Part shown: positions 11,478 to 21,233 of the stretch, piece by piece | Position numbering within the stretch: position 1 is the stretch's first letter | How the letters are laid out: the number at the start of each line of letters is the position of its first letter | Assembly: GCA_964020085.1 (NCBI GenBank) | Contig: OZ026608.1 | Location: forward strand, 2,400,981 to 2,464,980 | Direction: 5' to 3' | Source of the DNA: Micromussa lordhowensis | Taxonomy: Eukaryota; Cnidaria; Anthozoa; Scleractinia; Lobophylliidae | DNA length: 64,000 nucleotides | Program-made: the position numbers and the translations under genes | Notes under the pieces: generated by a model | Databases searched by the model: none | Seen by the model: the letters and a program-made list of their open reading frames with translations, nothing else | What the model was told of the DNA's origin: nothing

Positions 11478-12537
11478 CCATACGGCTTTGCCTATAGAAG
11501 GAAACATGTTAGATATGAATTGACTTCAGGCAGCTAAAGAACTAGTGAAACTTAGTACATGGTGAAATTTTTAGCTCTGGGTGTAATATTCAAGGAGAAA
11601 TTGTCTTTCAAAAACTGCAAAATTTCTGGGTGGCAAAAGCGCTAATGAGCTCATACATTCTTTGTTAAATTTTGAGTTTTTAAACCCGTGTTGCACAAAA
11701 AGTATTCAATACATCAGGCCCATATTCACTGGCAGAGTTAATCGTACTATGACCTTTCAATATTCAGAACTGATTTATTTGTAGCTCCATCAGAAACTGA
11801 ATTGCTTATGCTAATGAGGCAAATATTGTAAACAAGGATTCCCCTATTGCGCACGTGTACCTCGTGCAAAAACAATTGCCTTTCAACACTAGAATGAAAA
11901 CCACTCTATAACAACAATAAGCGCTGGAGCTTCACGACGGCCTCAACATGGCATCTGGTCAGTTAAGAGGCACAGTCGTGAACAAAGATGTACAGTTGAA
12001 CCAAGGATTGTTCCTCGACTGCTTCTGTACGCGAGACGAGGTTAATTTTTTTGCATCCACGTAATATTCTAAATTTATCTTTGCAGGTCACAGAGATACA
12101 GGACCGTTTTCTAAGATCAGAAGTGACGGATCTCCGTAACATTACAGTCACGACAATTGACAGTTTTCAGGTAGGTACTTGGCGAGTAGTGATCATTCTT
12201 AATACCATATGATGGAGGCAAGCCAGCCTGGATGCCAGTTTTATTTAACTGGTTAAAATATTCTAGGTAAAAAAAAAAGTTAAAACCTTTTCTGATGAGT
12301 ATGTTGTTCGATGAATCTGTGGTCACTTGATTTAGTTTCAAATACCTTATTTCACAGGGTCAGGAGAATGATGTTATCCTTATATCACTGGTCCGTAGCA
12401 GCAAAATTGGAAATAAAATTGGAATTGGTCATTTGGCCTCACCGAACCGTTTGTGCGTGGCCATTTCTCGAGCACGCTGTGGCTTATATCTATTTGGCAA
12501 TCATGCTAAGTTGAGTAAAGCTTCTAAAGAATGGAAG
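627..12537 (+). CDS. ZNFX1-like NFX1-type SF1 helicase, 5'-truncated by the window
   Basis: Eleven exons join in one frame: 627-755, 1626-1766, 3417-3528, 4297-4441, 5421-5668, 6386-6534, 7339-7450, 9029-9330, 10242-10448, 12087-12170, 12358-12537 (1809 nt, 603 codons). Visible helicase features, in order: NFALDHFLE (motif Ia region), [11 protein letters not shown] at 7390-7440, VEEAAE (motif II; ZNFX1 has the same VEEAAE in place of DEAA) near 9055, GDHKQLKP (motif III) near 9133, QCRMRDEF near 9253, [10 protein letters not shown] at the end of the 10242 exon, [11 protein letters not shown] (motif V) across 12158-12380 and VAISRAR (motif VI) near 12460. Exon 5 codes a Lys/Glu-rich insert. 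ZNFX1 is an interferon-linked dsRNA sensor in mammals and a small-RNA inheritance factor in worms; a role in RNA defence here is inference. The Walker A exon lies upstream. The intron after 10448 begins with GC rather than GT. No zinc fingers were found downstream. Confidence 0.85.
756..1625. other. Intron, no recognised element
   Basis: AT-rich intron between helicase exons. Around 1130-1210 there is a purine-rich GGGAGGGAG stretch followed by a C-rich stretch. No exon or intact repeat was recognised. Confidence 0.4.
2031..2220. repeat. Fold-back (hairpin) element in an intron
   Basis: The arms AAGAAATAGAAAACATGT and ACATGTTTTCTATTTCTT are exact inverted copies. Further in, TTTCTATCGAGTTATAGAAAC pairs with its inverse, and the loop holds a second palindrome (GCTGTGGGAACAC / GTGTTCCCACAGC). 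It lies in the 1767-3416 intron. A partial related sequence (TTCTATCGAGTTATAGAAAC) follows at 2336. The rest of that intron holds nothing recognised. Confidence 0.7.
3693..4131. repeat. Two adjacent inverted-repeat units in an intron
   Basis: First unit: TAATTGGACC near 3698 and CAATTCAGGGAGT pair with ACTCCCTGAATTG and GGTCCAATTA ending near 3840. Second unit: TAATCGTATCTATAACAAA (3846) pairs with TTTGTTATAGATACGATTA (ending 4131). The interior carries inverted CCAATTAC/GTAATTGG and CACGTG motifs. They look like nested or neighbouring MITEs inside the 3529-4296 intron. Confidence 0.65.
4499..4831. mobile_element. MITE with ~33-bp terminal inverted repeats
   Basis: ATAGACCTTTTTACCGATAC GGCGGCCATCTT at the left end is the exact inverse of AAGATGGCCGCC GTATCGGTAAAAAGGTCTAT at the right end. 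The interior is non-coding. It sits in the 4442-5420 intron of the helicase gene; the rest of that intron is unremarkable. Confidence 0.8.
5805..6110. repeat. Poly-G run followed by a dispersed repeat copy
   Basis: A G run lies near 5808-5820. From about 5850, AACCCCTCAGGGAGACCAAT, CTGGGCGAGGTTC, TTCTTCGATTG, ATTTACACCCC and TTTTCATATGGGA recur in the same order at 30383-30600, so this is a diverged dispersed repeat. It lies in the 5669-6385 intron. Confidence 0.6.
6937..7290. repeat. Dispersed repeat, copy A (pairs with 20250-20640)
   Basis: Shares blocks with 20250-20640 in the same order: TTTCCAG/TTGCGG, ATACCCAAA-like, TTCCCATTCCATTGATTTTG and TTGATTTTGCTCCCG. Overlapping open frames on both strands exist because the sequence is low in stops; none has a recognisable domain. 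It lies just upstream of the helicase exon at 7339. Confidence 0.55.
7565..7888. mobile_element. MITE with 21-bp perfect TIRs and a 7-bp target duplication
   Basis: The left end CAGGAGCCCATCACTAGGAG(C) and right end (G)CTCCTAGTGATGGGCTCCTG are perfect inverses. TTTGCTC is directly repeated on both sides (7558-7564 and 7889-7895). Internal inverted blocks (TGTCACGGC, GACCGGTCTATTTTTAG) extend the symmetry. A second family member is at 29786-30159. It sits in the 7451-9028 intron. Confidence 0.85.
7913..8024. repeat. Short hairpin beside the Penelope-like fragment
   Basis: GTAGACGACACAG and CAATAGAACAC (7911-7945) are inverted as GTGTTCTATTG and CTGTGTCTTCTAC (7985-8021). It lies between the MITE and the palindromic retroelement fragment and may be part of the same insertion. 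Confidence 0.5.
8251..8284 (-). ncRNA. Hammerhead-ribozyme-like motif of a PLE
   Basis: Read on the minus strand: stem I CCA, core CTGATGA, one extra A, stem II GGG...CCC around a short loop, then GAAAC and GTC, and the closing stem I strand TGG. The order matches a type I hammerhead with a minimal helix III, as described for Penelope-like elements. It lies 3' of the GIY-YIG frame on the same strand. Motifs at 54860-54902 and 63112-63146 keep the core while changing both stem I strands together. Cleavage activity is inferred only. Confidence 0.6.
8330..8773 (-). pseudogene. PLE GIY-YIG endonuclease domain, fragment
   Basis: The minus-strand frame contains [19 protein letters not shown] followed by [11 protein letters not shown], the GIY-YIG signature with its Arg and Glu-His region as found at the C-terminus of Penelope-like reverse transcriptases. 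No reverse transcriptase precedes it: upstream of about 8700 the frame runs into the inverted copy, so its first ~27 residues are antisense of its own [14 protein letters not shown] segment. It is a 5'-truncated copy and should not make a working enzyme. Confidence 0.75.
9331..10241. repeat. Intron with a dispersed repeat and a fold-back element
   Basis: From 9670 to about 10120 the blocks GTCGTTCAAAACTTTATCTA, GATCCTCT and TAGATAGTGAGAAGCCTAGC match 26430-26600. Inside it, 9918-10031 is a fold-back: AACAATTATTCCAC, GTTGGAT and TAGCCAAC pair with GTTGGCTA, ATCCAAC and GTGGAATAATTGTT. A TTTG microsatellite precedes the acceptor at 10241. No exon lies here, although an open frame runs through 9670-9912. 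Confidence 0.6.
10449..12086. other. Long helicase intron opening with a GC donor
   Basis: The exon ends CGTGGACAG and the intron starts GCAAGT, an otherwise consensus donor with C at position +2; the acceptor is TTATCTTTGCAG at 12086. The reading frame continues in phase (SYRGQ to VTEIQD). No coding segment or clear repeat was recognised in the 1.6 kb. Confidence 0.65.
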
Positions 12538-12654
12538 GTACAGTAGGGGGTATGGGACATTAGCATCCCATGTTAATCTTTTCAATAACAGTCCAAAGTG
12601 GAGGAACAATAAAAACTGCTGCTGAGAAACAGACTTTCTGCAGCAAATATTTAT

Positions 12655-12839
12655 GAAAGTGAAGAATGATCATCGCAGTATATTTTCCAAAATAAGCAAT
12701 TGGAAAGAAGAAGCCTGAAAAAATCAGGGCTTCAACGGAATTCGAACCCGTGACCTCCACGATACCGGTCTGTCAATAAATGACCTCGCTCCCAATGTGT
12801 GGCTTCATAGCTCAGTTGGTAGAGCATCGCACCGGTATC

Positions 12840-12873
<34 letters not shown>

Positions 12874-12945
12874 TGATTTTTTTCAGGCTTCTTTCCTATT
12901 GGAAATTTTTAATATACTGCGATGATCATTCTTCACTTTCATCTA
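12655..12945. repeat. Two tRNA-derived SINE copies, head to head
   Basis: The plus copy starts at 12801 with a tRNA-like head of about 72 nt: A box TAGCTCAGTTGG, B box GGTTCGAATCC, matched acceptor ends GGCTTCA/TGAAGCC, and a tail containing CTGATTTTTTTCAGGCTTC and ACTGCGATGATCATTCTTCA. The minus copy at about 12655-12772 is the inverse of the B-box half plus the same tail (TGAAGAATGATCATCGCAGT). The anticodon loop is degenerate (position 33 is C), so these are SINEs rather than a working tRNA gene. Confidence 0.75.
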
Positions 12946-12959
12946 CAACCGCAGTTCAT

Positions 12960-14617
12960 ATATGAATTATTTCGTATATACATCACATTAGCAAATATTT
13001 GTGTAGTGTTATGTGATGCGTGCACTACCTTGTTAAATCGAGGAAACAAAAGGTTCTCAATGACATAAAAGGAGGGGAATCCTAGCTAATCTTGTAGCAG
13101 ATTATCGCTTGTTTTGTTTTTTATTTTGTAAATTTGGCTGGCTTCTTGTTTGCTTTTACAATAAACTAAACTCCGCGTTGAAAAGCAACGTAAAAATAAA
13201 ATAGGAAACCGACTGATTTCTTCAGTTGCGGCACAATTCTGAAAATGATTTGTTTTAACCGAAGCTTCCGTTTACAATAGAAAGTCACTGATGCCATGTG
13301 GGAAAAGAAGTGCCTTGGCTCCAGATTCCCGTTTCGTTCCAGCACTCAATTTGTAAGTAGAACAACAACTGTTCATTTGCATCTTGCATGCAAGACCTGC
13401 AACTCAGCCCGAACAAATCCCTAGTCAGTAATGTTCTGAATGTGAGACCCCCCTCCCTCCGATTATCAAGGTTCACTGTATTTATACGTGTAATAAGTGT
13501 ACTCTGGACATTCGCATATTTCCAGTGTGCTAAGACATAAACTTATCGGATACGGACCAAACAAGACACGCATCGGTCAAGAACAAGATTATTTTTAAAC
13601 TAGGAGTTCTCATTGAGAAGCGAGTGCTGCCGTTAAAGGTGTTTTTGAATGCAAATACGACAATTAGAATTTCAACAAAAATATAACTTATTTTATTTGC
13701 AAAATGACATGGTAACCGTATGTTGTTTGAGTATAACATTAACAAGTAACTATTGGTGTGGCTAAGGCTTTTCTTGGGATTATCCTTGTAGTAATTGCTA
13801 GAAGTTCCTCTTATAGAATTTATCATAATAGATCAGCAAAAAGTGCCAAAACTCACCTGTAAACAGCGAAACCTTGACTCTGATCAACTGTATTTACAAC
13901 TTTCTGCGAGCACATGCGATTTTCCGCAGAGCGAGCAGGATGCACATGCCAATTTTTCTTATAAGACAGCTGCTGATTGGCTAGACTGCGCCATAAAACA
14001 GGATTTCTGATTGGCTGTTTCTTAATGCGAACGATGGGTTGAACCGTCGAACCAAAATTTCTCGATGGCTTCAAGAATATGAAGGCTGCCTATTGGCAGC
14101 AATAAAAATCAAATTATTGTTGTTAAGTGCGCAGGTAGAAAATGGACCTCTAAGATGTTAGTAGTTGTTAGAAGTGCCAGAGCCCATTTCGTCGCTAGTC
14201 GAAAGTTTTTACTGTCATGTTATTTTATTGTTACATATGCTATGTTATTATCCAACAAATTACTCATCTTGTGCCCGACCTTATACTCGTCTGATGCCCG
14301 TCTTTCCACACAGATGGATTATCTGTCTCCACCAAGTTCATATCTTGGTTTGTCGTATAAGATACACTAAATAGTTCGTCTTTATTTCTACCGGTATCCC
14401 TCTTGTAACCCTCTTAACACTGAGACGAATATGCAGACGCCCCCCGTAAAAACTTCCATCAAAGGTCGTCTAGAAGGACTATGTCTCTGGTATAAAAATG
14501 GCCATGCCTCATTAAAAACGATTAATGTGTCGGGATTTTAATAATAGTGAGTTTGCATTTGCAAGAAAAATTCAACTTCGATGTGGGGGGATTTTTTTTT
14601 CTATATTGTTCAACTAG
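12960..14617. other. Non-coding stretch before the repeat-protein exons
   Basis: No convincing exon was found. If the helicase gene runs into the exons from 14618, one exon with length 1 mod 3 would have to lie here to give the frame used at 15793. Several CCAATCAG/CTGATTGG motifs occur around 13970-14030. Confidence 0.35.
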
Positions 14618-17600
14618 AAATCACAAGGGAAAGCCGAGGATCAGAGGGAAGGCCGTTCTACTGGGAGGGAACCGGAAACCATAAATGTTGGTAAGAAAGA
14701 ATTGTCCATTTTATCACCTGGCTAACGTTTGTTAGAATAAAAGTGAATGTATGAAAGATCACATATTCACTTGCATCCTTCACCATCGAATTATGTTTTT
14801 ACGATAACTGCTAATGTGCGGACAGACACATGAATTTGAAATTCGTGCGACGCGTCAGCGAGCGAGAGCGGGCAATTCGACCATTTGTTATCGTAAAAAA
14901 ACAAATTGATGTCAGTTTTTAATGAGTCTTTCCTATTATTGACAATGAATTTCGTCATCACATTGTCAAAGTAGTCTGCGGATCCACTCGACTATCGCCT
15001 CGTGGATCCACAGCTACTTTGGCAATGTGATGACGAAATTTATGATCAATAACAGGACAGATGCATGAAAAACTGACGTCAATTTGTTAAACTCACAACG
15101 TGACCATCTCCCAGTTAGCTTGATAGGTCAGTTGGTAGAGCACAGCATCAGTATCTGTTCAAGCCTGATTTTTCTTTTCTTCAGGCTTAATTTCATAGCC
15201 GCTTAAGATGTATATAAAACTGCGATGATCAGTGATGTCATCACGTTGTTGTTATCTGTTATGAAGTGAGAATGGATAATTCACTTCCTGAGAATTTAGA
15301 CTAAATGAAAGACACTCTCTTTTACACGACTTTAAACCTTATTAAAAATTATTTTTACACTTCCCATAAAGCGACTTTATACCTTAATAGAAATTATTTA
15401 ATGAACTGACAAGTAACTTTCAAGCGGCTATTCTGTCCGTGTGATTTTGGTTAAAACGTCAAACTTCATACTTGTGAACTGAACCAAATGCAAATGACCA
15501 AAAACAATAGCTTTTGCTCATTTGCAATAGGTTTCTACTTGTGTGAAGTTCGGCGTTTGAACATTGCCATCTAAGTGTAAGGAAATAACTGGAAAATTGG
15601 AAAGCATTATTTGAAGGAAATTTAGTCAGAATTGTACAATGTTAAAAATGAATAGACTTCAACAATGGAAGTTTGAAGCTATATGCTAGGGAGGTAGTCA
15701 TGTTATCACATGTTTGTTATTTTATACGAAATGTGTGGAATTAAAAGTAACTAGTGATTGGTATTCTGATAACATTTGCTTTTCTTTCAAAGGGAGGGAC
15801 TTGACCGTGATCCAAGCAAGTCAGGTAAATTTAATATTCTCAGGAGACAACTCAAGGAATACAATCACTAATACTCCAGGTTAGTTGATATTTAGGAGAA
15901 TATAACCAGGTAAGGTCGAGTCAGATTTTACAAAGGGAACTGCTTAACTTACGGGGAAGCTAAAAACTGCAATCGCTTATCAACTCTCCCTGATACTAAG
16001 GTGGAATGCTACCCGGCTAAAATATGGCGATGGTCATGAAAAATTCAATTTCTTGAAAATACAAGATCTAAGACCCTTTAACACCTGCCAAAAATGTTTT
16101 GAAACGATCTTGCCGAATTTTCCTCTAGATGAGTGTGAAATTTAAAGTGGTACTATGATCAAATTTTTACTCCTTGATATTTTAGGTGTATCACATGAAA
16201 GAATAAAAACGCTGTTTACCGTTTGCAAATACCTGCATTAGTTCCGGAGATATTTAAGTTTGAAAAATCTATAAAATATGCAAATGAGATGACTGATGAC
16301 GTGTTATACTCGACCCAATATTATATTTTGGCCAATTTGCACCGCATAAGTACATGGTATAATTCTTTTTACGTAGCAACGGCCATAGCAATGGCTGTTT
16401 ACTATAAGAACGTGACCAAAAATATAGATTAGTTTTAACATATATGAACGAAACTATGTAGAAGAGAGCTTTAAAGACATGTACAACTTGATTCACTTGG
16501 TATAATTACTTGTGAAAAGCTTTGCCTCGAATTGCCATCACAGGCTCATTCATTTCCTTTATGAAAAAGAATATTTCCTACAACTGTGGTCACTTTTTGC
16601 AAAGAATCCTTCGTGTAAGAAACTTAAAGTGCATTTTTCTCAAATGTCTACTTTTGTACCGACTGACTTCACGCCAACATTTCTAATTTTCAAGGTAATT
16701 AAGTAGAATTGCTGAAACTTGGGCTAATCAGACCAATATGGTCGTGATGCAGTAAATCAAAAAATCGTAACATTTTAACGCCTGTCACCTGACATGAGAT
16801 GATTTGTCCGCTGGGTTTGGTGTGAAATCAGCTTGTTTCCAAATAAGTATAGGTAATCAAATGATTTCGAGCGCAATTTGGAATAAATAAGCGCAAGAAA
16901 ATTTTTCTAAGACTACAAAAAATTGCACAAGTGCACCAGAATTGCTCATATCAGTTAATGAGAGGTTCGGAGAACCACATCTCCTTGTCACTTATGGAAC
17001 CCTCCTGGGAAATATAATTTCTTTTCGCCTCCTACACTTTGCGACTCCAACATAGTGATGGTAAAAGCAGACCCTACCCCCATCGAGACTTGATCCGGTA
17101 TCCAGCACATACACTAATCATTAGAACACTGCTCCACCAACTGCCATATTTTCTTCTTTTCCAGAAAATTCAGCGTTAGGGACGAGACTCCCTCCGGATT
17201 TGGAAATACCGCGCTTCCCGCGGTCTGAAAAGATTCCAGTTCACGATCCAAAGTCACCAACTCAACCAGAAGGATGTCCACCCGTACGTGTGGAGAGAGG
17301 TGGAGGTAGTGTTGGCACAGGTGCAAGCGTTGTGGGTGGGGAAGTGGAAGGAACGGAAGGTTATGGTGCTGATGTGGAGCATGTTGTGGAATCTACCAAG
17401 GAAGCAAGAATGCCCACCCAAGAGAGCCCAGAAACAAACAAATCTTCTCCTGATTCGAGCGAGATTGTAGAGGCGGAACAAAGACCAGTTCAAGAATCAG
17501 AGGATCCAAAGAACAGCATGACTGTCACGGAGGAAGAAATCATAGCAGGTGATAAGGAGACAAGGCAACCCACCCAAGAGACCTCAGAAGCCGAGAGACC

Positions 17601-18696
17601 TTCTCTTAATGCGAGCGAGATTCAACGAGACAAAGAAAGACCTGTCCAGGAATCAGAGAATCCAAAGAGACCAGTTCAAGAATCAGAGGATCCAAAGAAC
17701 AGCATGACGGCCACGACTGTCACAGAGGAAGAAATCTTAACAGGTGGTAAAGAGGCAAGGCAGCCCACCCAAGAGACCTCGGAAGCAGAGAAATTGTCTG
17801 TTGATGTCAGCGAGCAGGAAAACATGAAAGAAAAGCCCGTACAAGAATCAGAAAATCCGAAGAACAGTATGACAGTCATGACTGTCACGGAGGAAGAAAT
17901 CTTAACAGGTGGTAAAGAGGCAAGGCAGCCCACCCAAGAGACCTCGGAAGCAGAGAAATTGTCTGTTGATGTCAGCGAGCAGGAAAACATGAAAGAAAAG
18001 CCCGTACAAGAATCAGAAAATCCGAAGAACAGTATGACAGTCACGACTGTCACGGAGGAAGAAATCTTAACAGGTGGTAAAGAGGCAAGGCAGCCCACCC
18101 AAGAGACCTCAGAAGCAGATAAATCGTCCGTTAAAGTCAGCGAGCAGGAAAACATGAAAGAAAAGCCCGTGCAAGAATCAGAAAATCCGAAGAACAGCAG
18201 TACTGAGACGGCTGTCATGGAGGAAGAAATCATGGCAGGTGGTAAAGAGGCAAGGCACCCCACCCAAGAGACGCCAGAAGCAGAGAAATCTCCTCCAGAT
18301 TCGAGCGAGATTGAAAAGGAGGAACAAAGGCCCGTTCAGGCGTCAGAAGATCCAAAGAGCAGCGTCACAGTCACGACTGTGAAGGAAGAAATCACGACAG
18401 GTGATAAGGAGACAATGCAACCCACACAAGCCACATCAGAAGCAGAGAAATCGTCTGTTGATGTCAGCGAGTTGGAGAACATGAAAGAAAAGCCCGTCCA
18501 AGAATCAGAAAATCCGAAGAGCAGTGCTGCGGACACACCCACTATGGAAGCGCCGGTACAAGAAAGCAAAGAACCAACAGCGAGAAAGGACGAGCTAAAA
18601 GATCGCCCAGAAAGAAGTGCGAGGCAGGTTTTTCAAGAAGGTGATTTAAAGGACAGCGCCAGCTCTGATGTCCAAACCAAAAGTTATAAAAAATAA
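14618..18696 (+). CDS. Acidic tandem-repeat protein, possibly the C-terminus of the helicase gene
   Basis: The last exon, 17165-18696, follows a good acceptor (TTCTTCTTTTCCAG) and ends with TAA; an AATAAA lies at 19274. Short upstream candidates with splice signals are 14618-14690, 15793-15823 and 15842-15877. The frame that runs into the last exon reads DNSRNTITNTPENSALGTRL across 15842-17190. The protein has no recognised domain. It is very rich in Glu, Lys, Ser, Thr and Pro and consists mainly of seven repeats of about 55 residues, ending QTKSYKK; it is probably disordered. The frame leaving the helicase exon at 12537 does not join directly to this one through the visible exons, so a missing exon or a separate gene is possible. 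The long antisense frame is a by-product of the repeats. Confidence 0.55.
14785..15080. repeat. Fold-back repeat, copy 1 (pairs with 24180-24490)
   Basis: TTACGATAACTGC, GCGGACAGACACATGAATTT, GCGACGCGTCAGCGAGCGAG and GACAATGAATTTCGTCATCA are shared with 24180-24490 at near identity. The distal part is a hairpin: TTGACAATGAATTTCGTC, CACATTGTCAAAGTAG and GGATCCAC are mirrored by their inverses up to AATAACAGGACAG. The loop core carries GATCCACTCGACTATCGCCT. Confidence 0.75.
15113..15250 (+). repeat. Degenerate SINE copy
   Basis: AGGTCAGTTGGTAGAGCA (A-box half), then a truncated tRNA body lacking the B box, then the family tail CCTGATTTTTCTTTTCTTCA and ACTGCGATGATCA. It is related to the copies at 12655-12945. 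Confidence 0.6.
15880..17164. other. Intron, no recognised element
   Basis: AT-rich intron before the large repeat exon. No exon or intact repeat was recognised; open frames in 16223-16706 lack domains and composition bias. Confidence 0.4.
17413..18555 (+). repeat. In-frame 165-bp tandem repeat (7 units)
   Basis: Units start at 17413, 17569, 17764, 17929, 18094, 18259 and 18421, each opening with PTQ(E/A). The usual length is 165 bp (55 codons); unit 1 is 156, unit 6 is 162, and unit 2 is 195 because of an extra PVQESE-PK segment. Units 3 and 4 differ by about one base (ATG/ACG near 17880 and 18045), pointing to very recent duplication. Conserved blocks are KPVQESENPKNS and TEEEILTGGKEARQ. 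Confidence 0.9.
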
Positions 18697-19687
18697 GTTT
18701 TGCCTACCCAAGAAACTATTCCGGCGGGTGAAGGGCCTTTCGAGGAGACTGGGCTCGAGCTGGGCGTCAAGGGTCAACCAACAGACTAGCAAGAATAGTG
18801 ACTTCTGCTGTAGTTAATAATCGTAACAAGAATGTATTTTGTGCTTATGAAGCACAATTAAGTAGCTTGTTTAAGCTCTGTAAAAACTCAGGCTTGCAAT
18901 AATTGTCACTAATTGTTTTTTTAATATCTTTTTAAACTACTAGCTGTGTAGTCGGTAGTGTAAATGAGGCAAAAACGGTATTAAGCAGTTTGTCAAGGAA
19001 TTCTCTTTTTAATCACTTGAAATATGAAATTACAATGTTCAGAGAGATAGTCACGATAGCGAGAGCTGCTGCTTTTTATGCAGGTCCTAAAATAGAACTC
19101 GATGTGTAGCAATGAAAACCGGGGCACTTGAGGTAAAGGAAATGGCTTTTTCAGCTGTGTTACCTTCGCCTGATTAGGCATATTTTATCCACTTTAACCT
19201 GTAGGATAATTAGGTATTAAGTAGTTACACACGACCCGTCAAGCATGTAATGTTTTTAATCTCATCGTGCTTAAATAAAGGTTCTTACTTACTTCGTCCC
19301 GATAACGTCCTTTGTTGAAACTGTATTTGCTTGAATTCCATCCTCAGTTTTTAGTGCAGGTGCACCATTGGAATGGTTTGGGGGTTGATATCCGCTAAAG
19401 GCCTGACACTAACGTGTTAACTTTAATATTTGTTTAGTTAATTAATTAATTAGGCTTGCAGCAAGGGGGGTAGGATAGGGTAGGTACGTCTCTGATGACT
19501 TCACAAACTCTTTATTTGTTTCTGTAAGCCCCTTGCTCTCTTTGTGTGTGGTACTTTTCTCTTTAGAACAAAGCCAATGCTTCAGCGCATGCGCATGCGC
19601 AGATTAATAAACGTTAGTGTCTGCTTCATATAAGATACACGGAAGATACATTTCATACACGTTCGCTATAGACTGCGAGGAGTCCCT
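18697..19687. other. 3' flank of the repeat-protein gene
   Basis: Non-coding. AATAAA at 19274-19279 is a candidate polyadenylation signal. A short TTAA-repeat run lies near 19437-19452 and GCATGCGCATGCGC near 19587. No gene was recognised. Confidence 0.4.
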
Positions 19688-19835
19688 CTTTCCCTTAGTC
19701 CTAATAGTCTGTCGAGTGAGACCGTAAATAAAACGCGAGGAAAAAATGTCCTCGTGAAATCCTGGGCCGTTTTTTCCTCGCGGTTTATTTACGATCTCGC
19801 TCGACAGACTATTAGGATTAAGGGAAAGATGGACA
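19688..19835. repeat. Fold-back element
   Basis: CTTTCCCTTAGTCCTAATAG, TCTGTCGAGTGAGA and CGTAAATAAA are inverted with few mismatches as TTTATTTACG, TCTCGCTCGACAGA and CTATTAGGATTAAGGGAAAG. The loop is about 30 bases. No protein is coded. Confidence 0.75.
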
Positions 19836-20249
19836 ACTAGTAGTCTACGTTTGCTAGTTCAGCGTATTATTTAATTTAAAATTAGCGAAAATCAATGTAA
19901 AGCACCACAGTAAAATTCAAAAGCTGTCTTGACAAGCAGAAGTTAATTGTAAGTTATTCTTGGACTGTGAATGAAAATACACACATGAAACATACGCACG
20001 GCTAAGACTCGTCAAAATCTCATGTCTCCTTAAAATCCTTGGCTGACTAGCAAGGTCAATACAAACCAGGAACGAACGGCAGGGGTTATATAGGAGCTGT
20101 GTTATGAGTACTGCGAAAGAGCTGTACATGACACTGCACTATCTGAGATTGTCTCACTAGTTAATCAAACCTAATCTTGTTTGCAAAGTCAGTCAGTTAT
20201 TGAGGGTTTTTTTTGTGATCTGCGTATATTTTCGAACTACTTGAAATCG

Positions 20250-20640
20250 TTCTATTTCCATTCCACTTTAAATTCGTACTTCAATTTCTGGAAATTTCTA
20301 GTTGCGGGCGGAACAGCGTTTCTGGACTGATTTGATAGAAGAGCCGAAAAAAAGCCGGATGCTCTCGCAGGCTAGGATGTTTCCGAATTTACGACAAAGA
20401 GGACTACCTCGCGAGGTATACCCAAATTTTGAAAATGTCTTCTTAGAATTTCCCTTCCATTTGATTTTGCTCCCGGAATTGAGTGGTTTGCATTTCAGCA
20501 ACTGAATAGGTTGTCTGCTTTTTGAAAATTTTCTTGGCAAATTTCCGTTTTGTTCGCTCCCATTCAGCAAGTAGCGGAATTTTTCGGTGGAGTGGAATGG
20601 ATCCCCAGATGACAACATACCCTTATCTCCAGTTTTTGCA
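20250..20640. repeat. Dispersed repeat, copy B (pairs with 6937-7290)
   Basis: Shares ordered blocks with the intronic copy at 6937-7290 (TTTCTAGTTGCGG, TTCCATTTGATTTTGCTCCC, GTTTGCATTTC). The overlapping open frames here are not supported by any domain. Confidence 0.55.
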
Positions 20641-21060
20641 TGGCTATTTTGTTCAAGGCGGGGGTACACGTGAAGGCTGTTTTGAGGTCGCTTAACACGG
20701 CCTTTCTGCCAATATCTCGGTCACTTTTCAAGCGACACTATATCTATCTGCTTATCTCATTAACCACTGTTTGGCGGTTTTGTGTAAATTTTTGGGTGAT
20801 TTTTGGGCATTTTGGGAAAGAGATATTTTTTCTCAAAGGATAGGTTCAATTGAGGAAAATATAAAATGTTGAAGATTTGATGGAATTTGAAGTGAAGAAT
20901 TAGTAGACGGATACCAAACAGTCCCCTACCAACCTGGGGCTCTCTGTTTCGGGGGTCAACTGTCTCGTAGTGTTTCCAACCCATCTTAATCCTAACAATT
21001 TCCTTTTGGGTTAGGGTTAGTATATCACTTCAATTTTCACGCCTATTCATGTTTACCCCC

Positions 21061-21129
21061 AACCTCGTTCCCAGGGTCTCTCATCTTACCGCCCCAGGCG
21101 GTAAGATGAGAGACCCTGGGAACGAGGTT
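21061..21129. repeat. Perfect 33-bp hairpin with a 3-base loop
   Basis: AACCTCGTTCCCAGGGTCTC followed by TCATCTTACCGCC is exactly inverted after a CCA loop. A related single arm (CCAACCTCATTCCCAGGGCC) occurs at 25308. It lies between the convergent 3' ends of the repeat-protein gene and the KH gene. Confidence 0.85.
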
Positions 21130-21233
21130 GGTTTACCCCCGCCTTAAAGGAAATGGAGACTACTCACGTGTGATACTTAGGGTTCGGATTACTACTTTGA
21201 TTATATAAAATATTTCAATTACTTTGAGAAAGT

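Noticed and set aside
12801..12873. A functional tRNA gene
   Set aside because: A and B boxes are good, but the anticodon loop lacks the invariant T33 and the anticodon stem is poorly paired. The same tail in several copies marks a SINE.
17676..18263. Long minus-strand open frame (195 codons) opposite the acidic repeats
   Set aside because: It mirrors the plus-strand repeat unit exactly, has no domain and no splice context. The plus-strand frame is longer and lies in a well-bounded exon.
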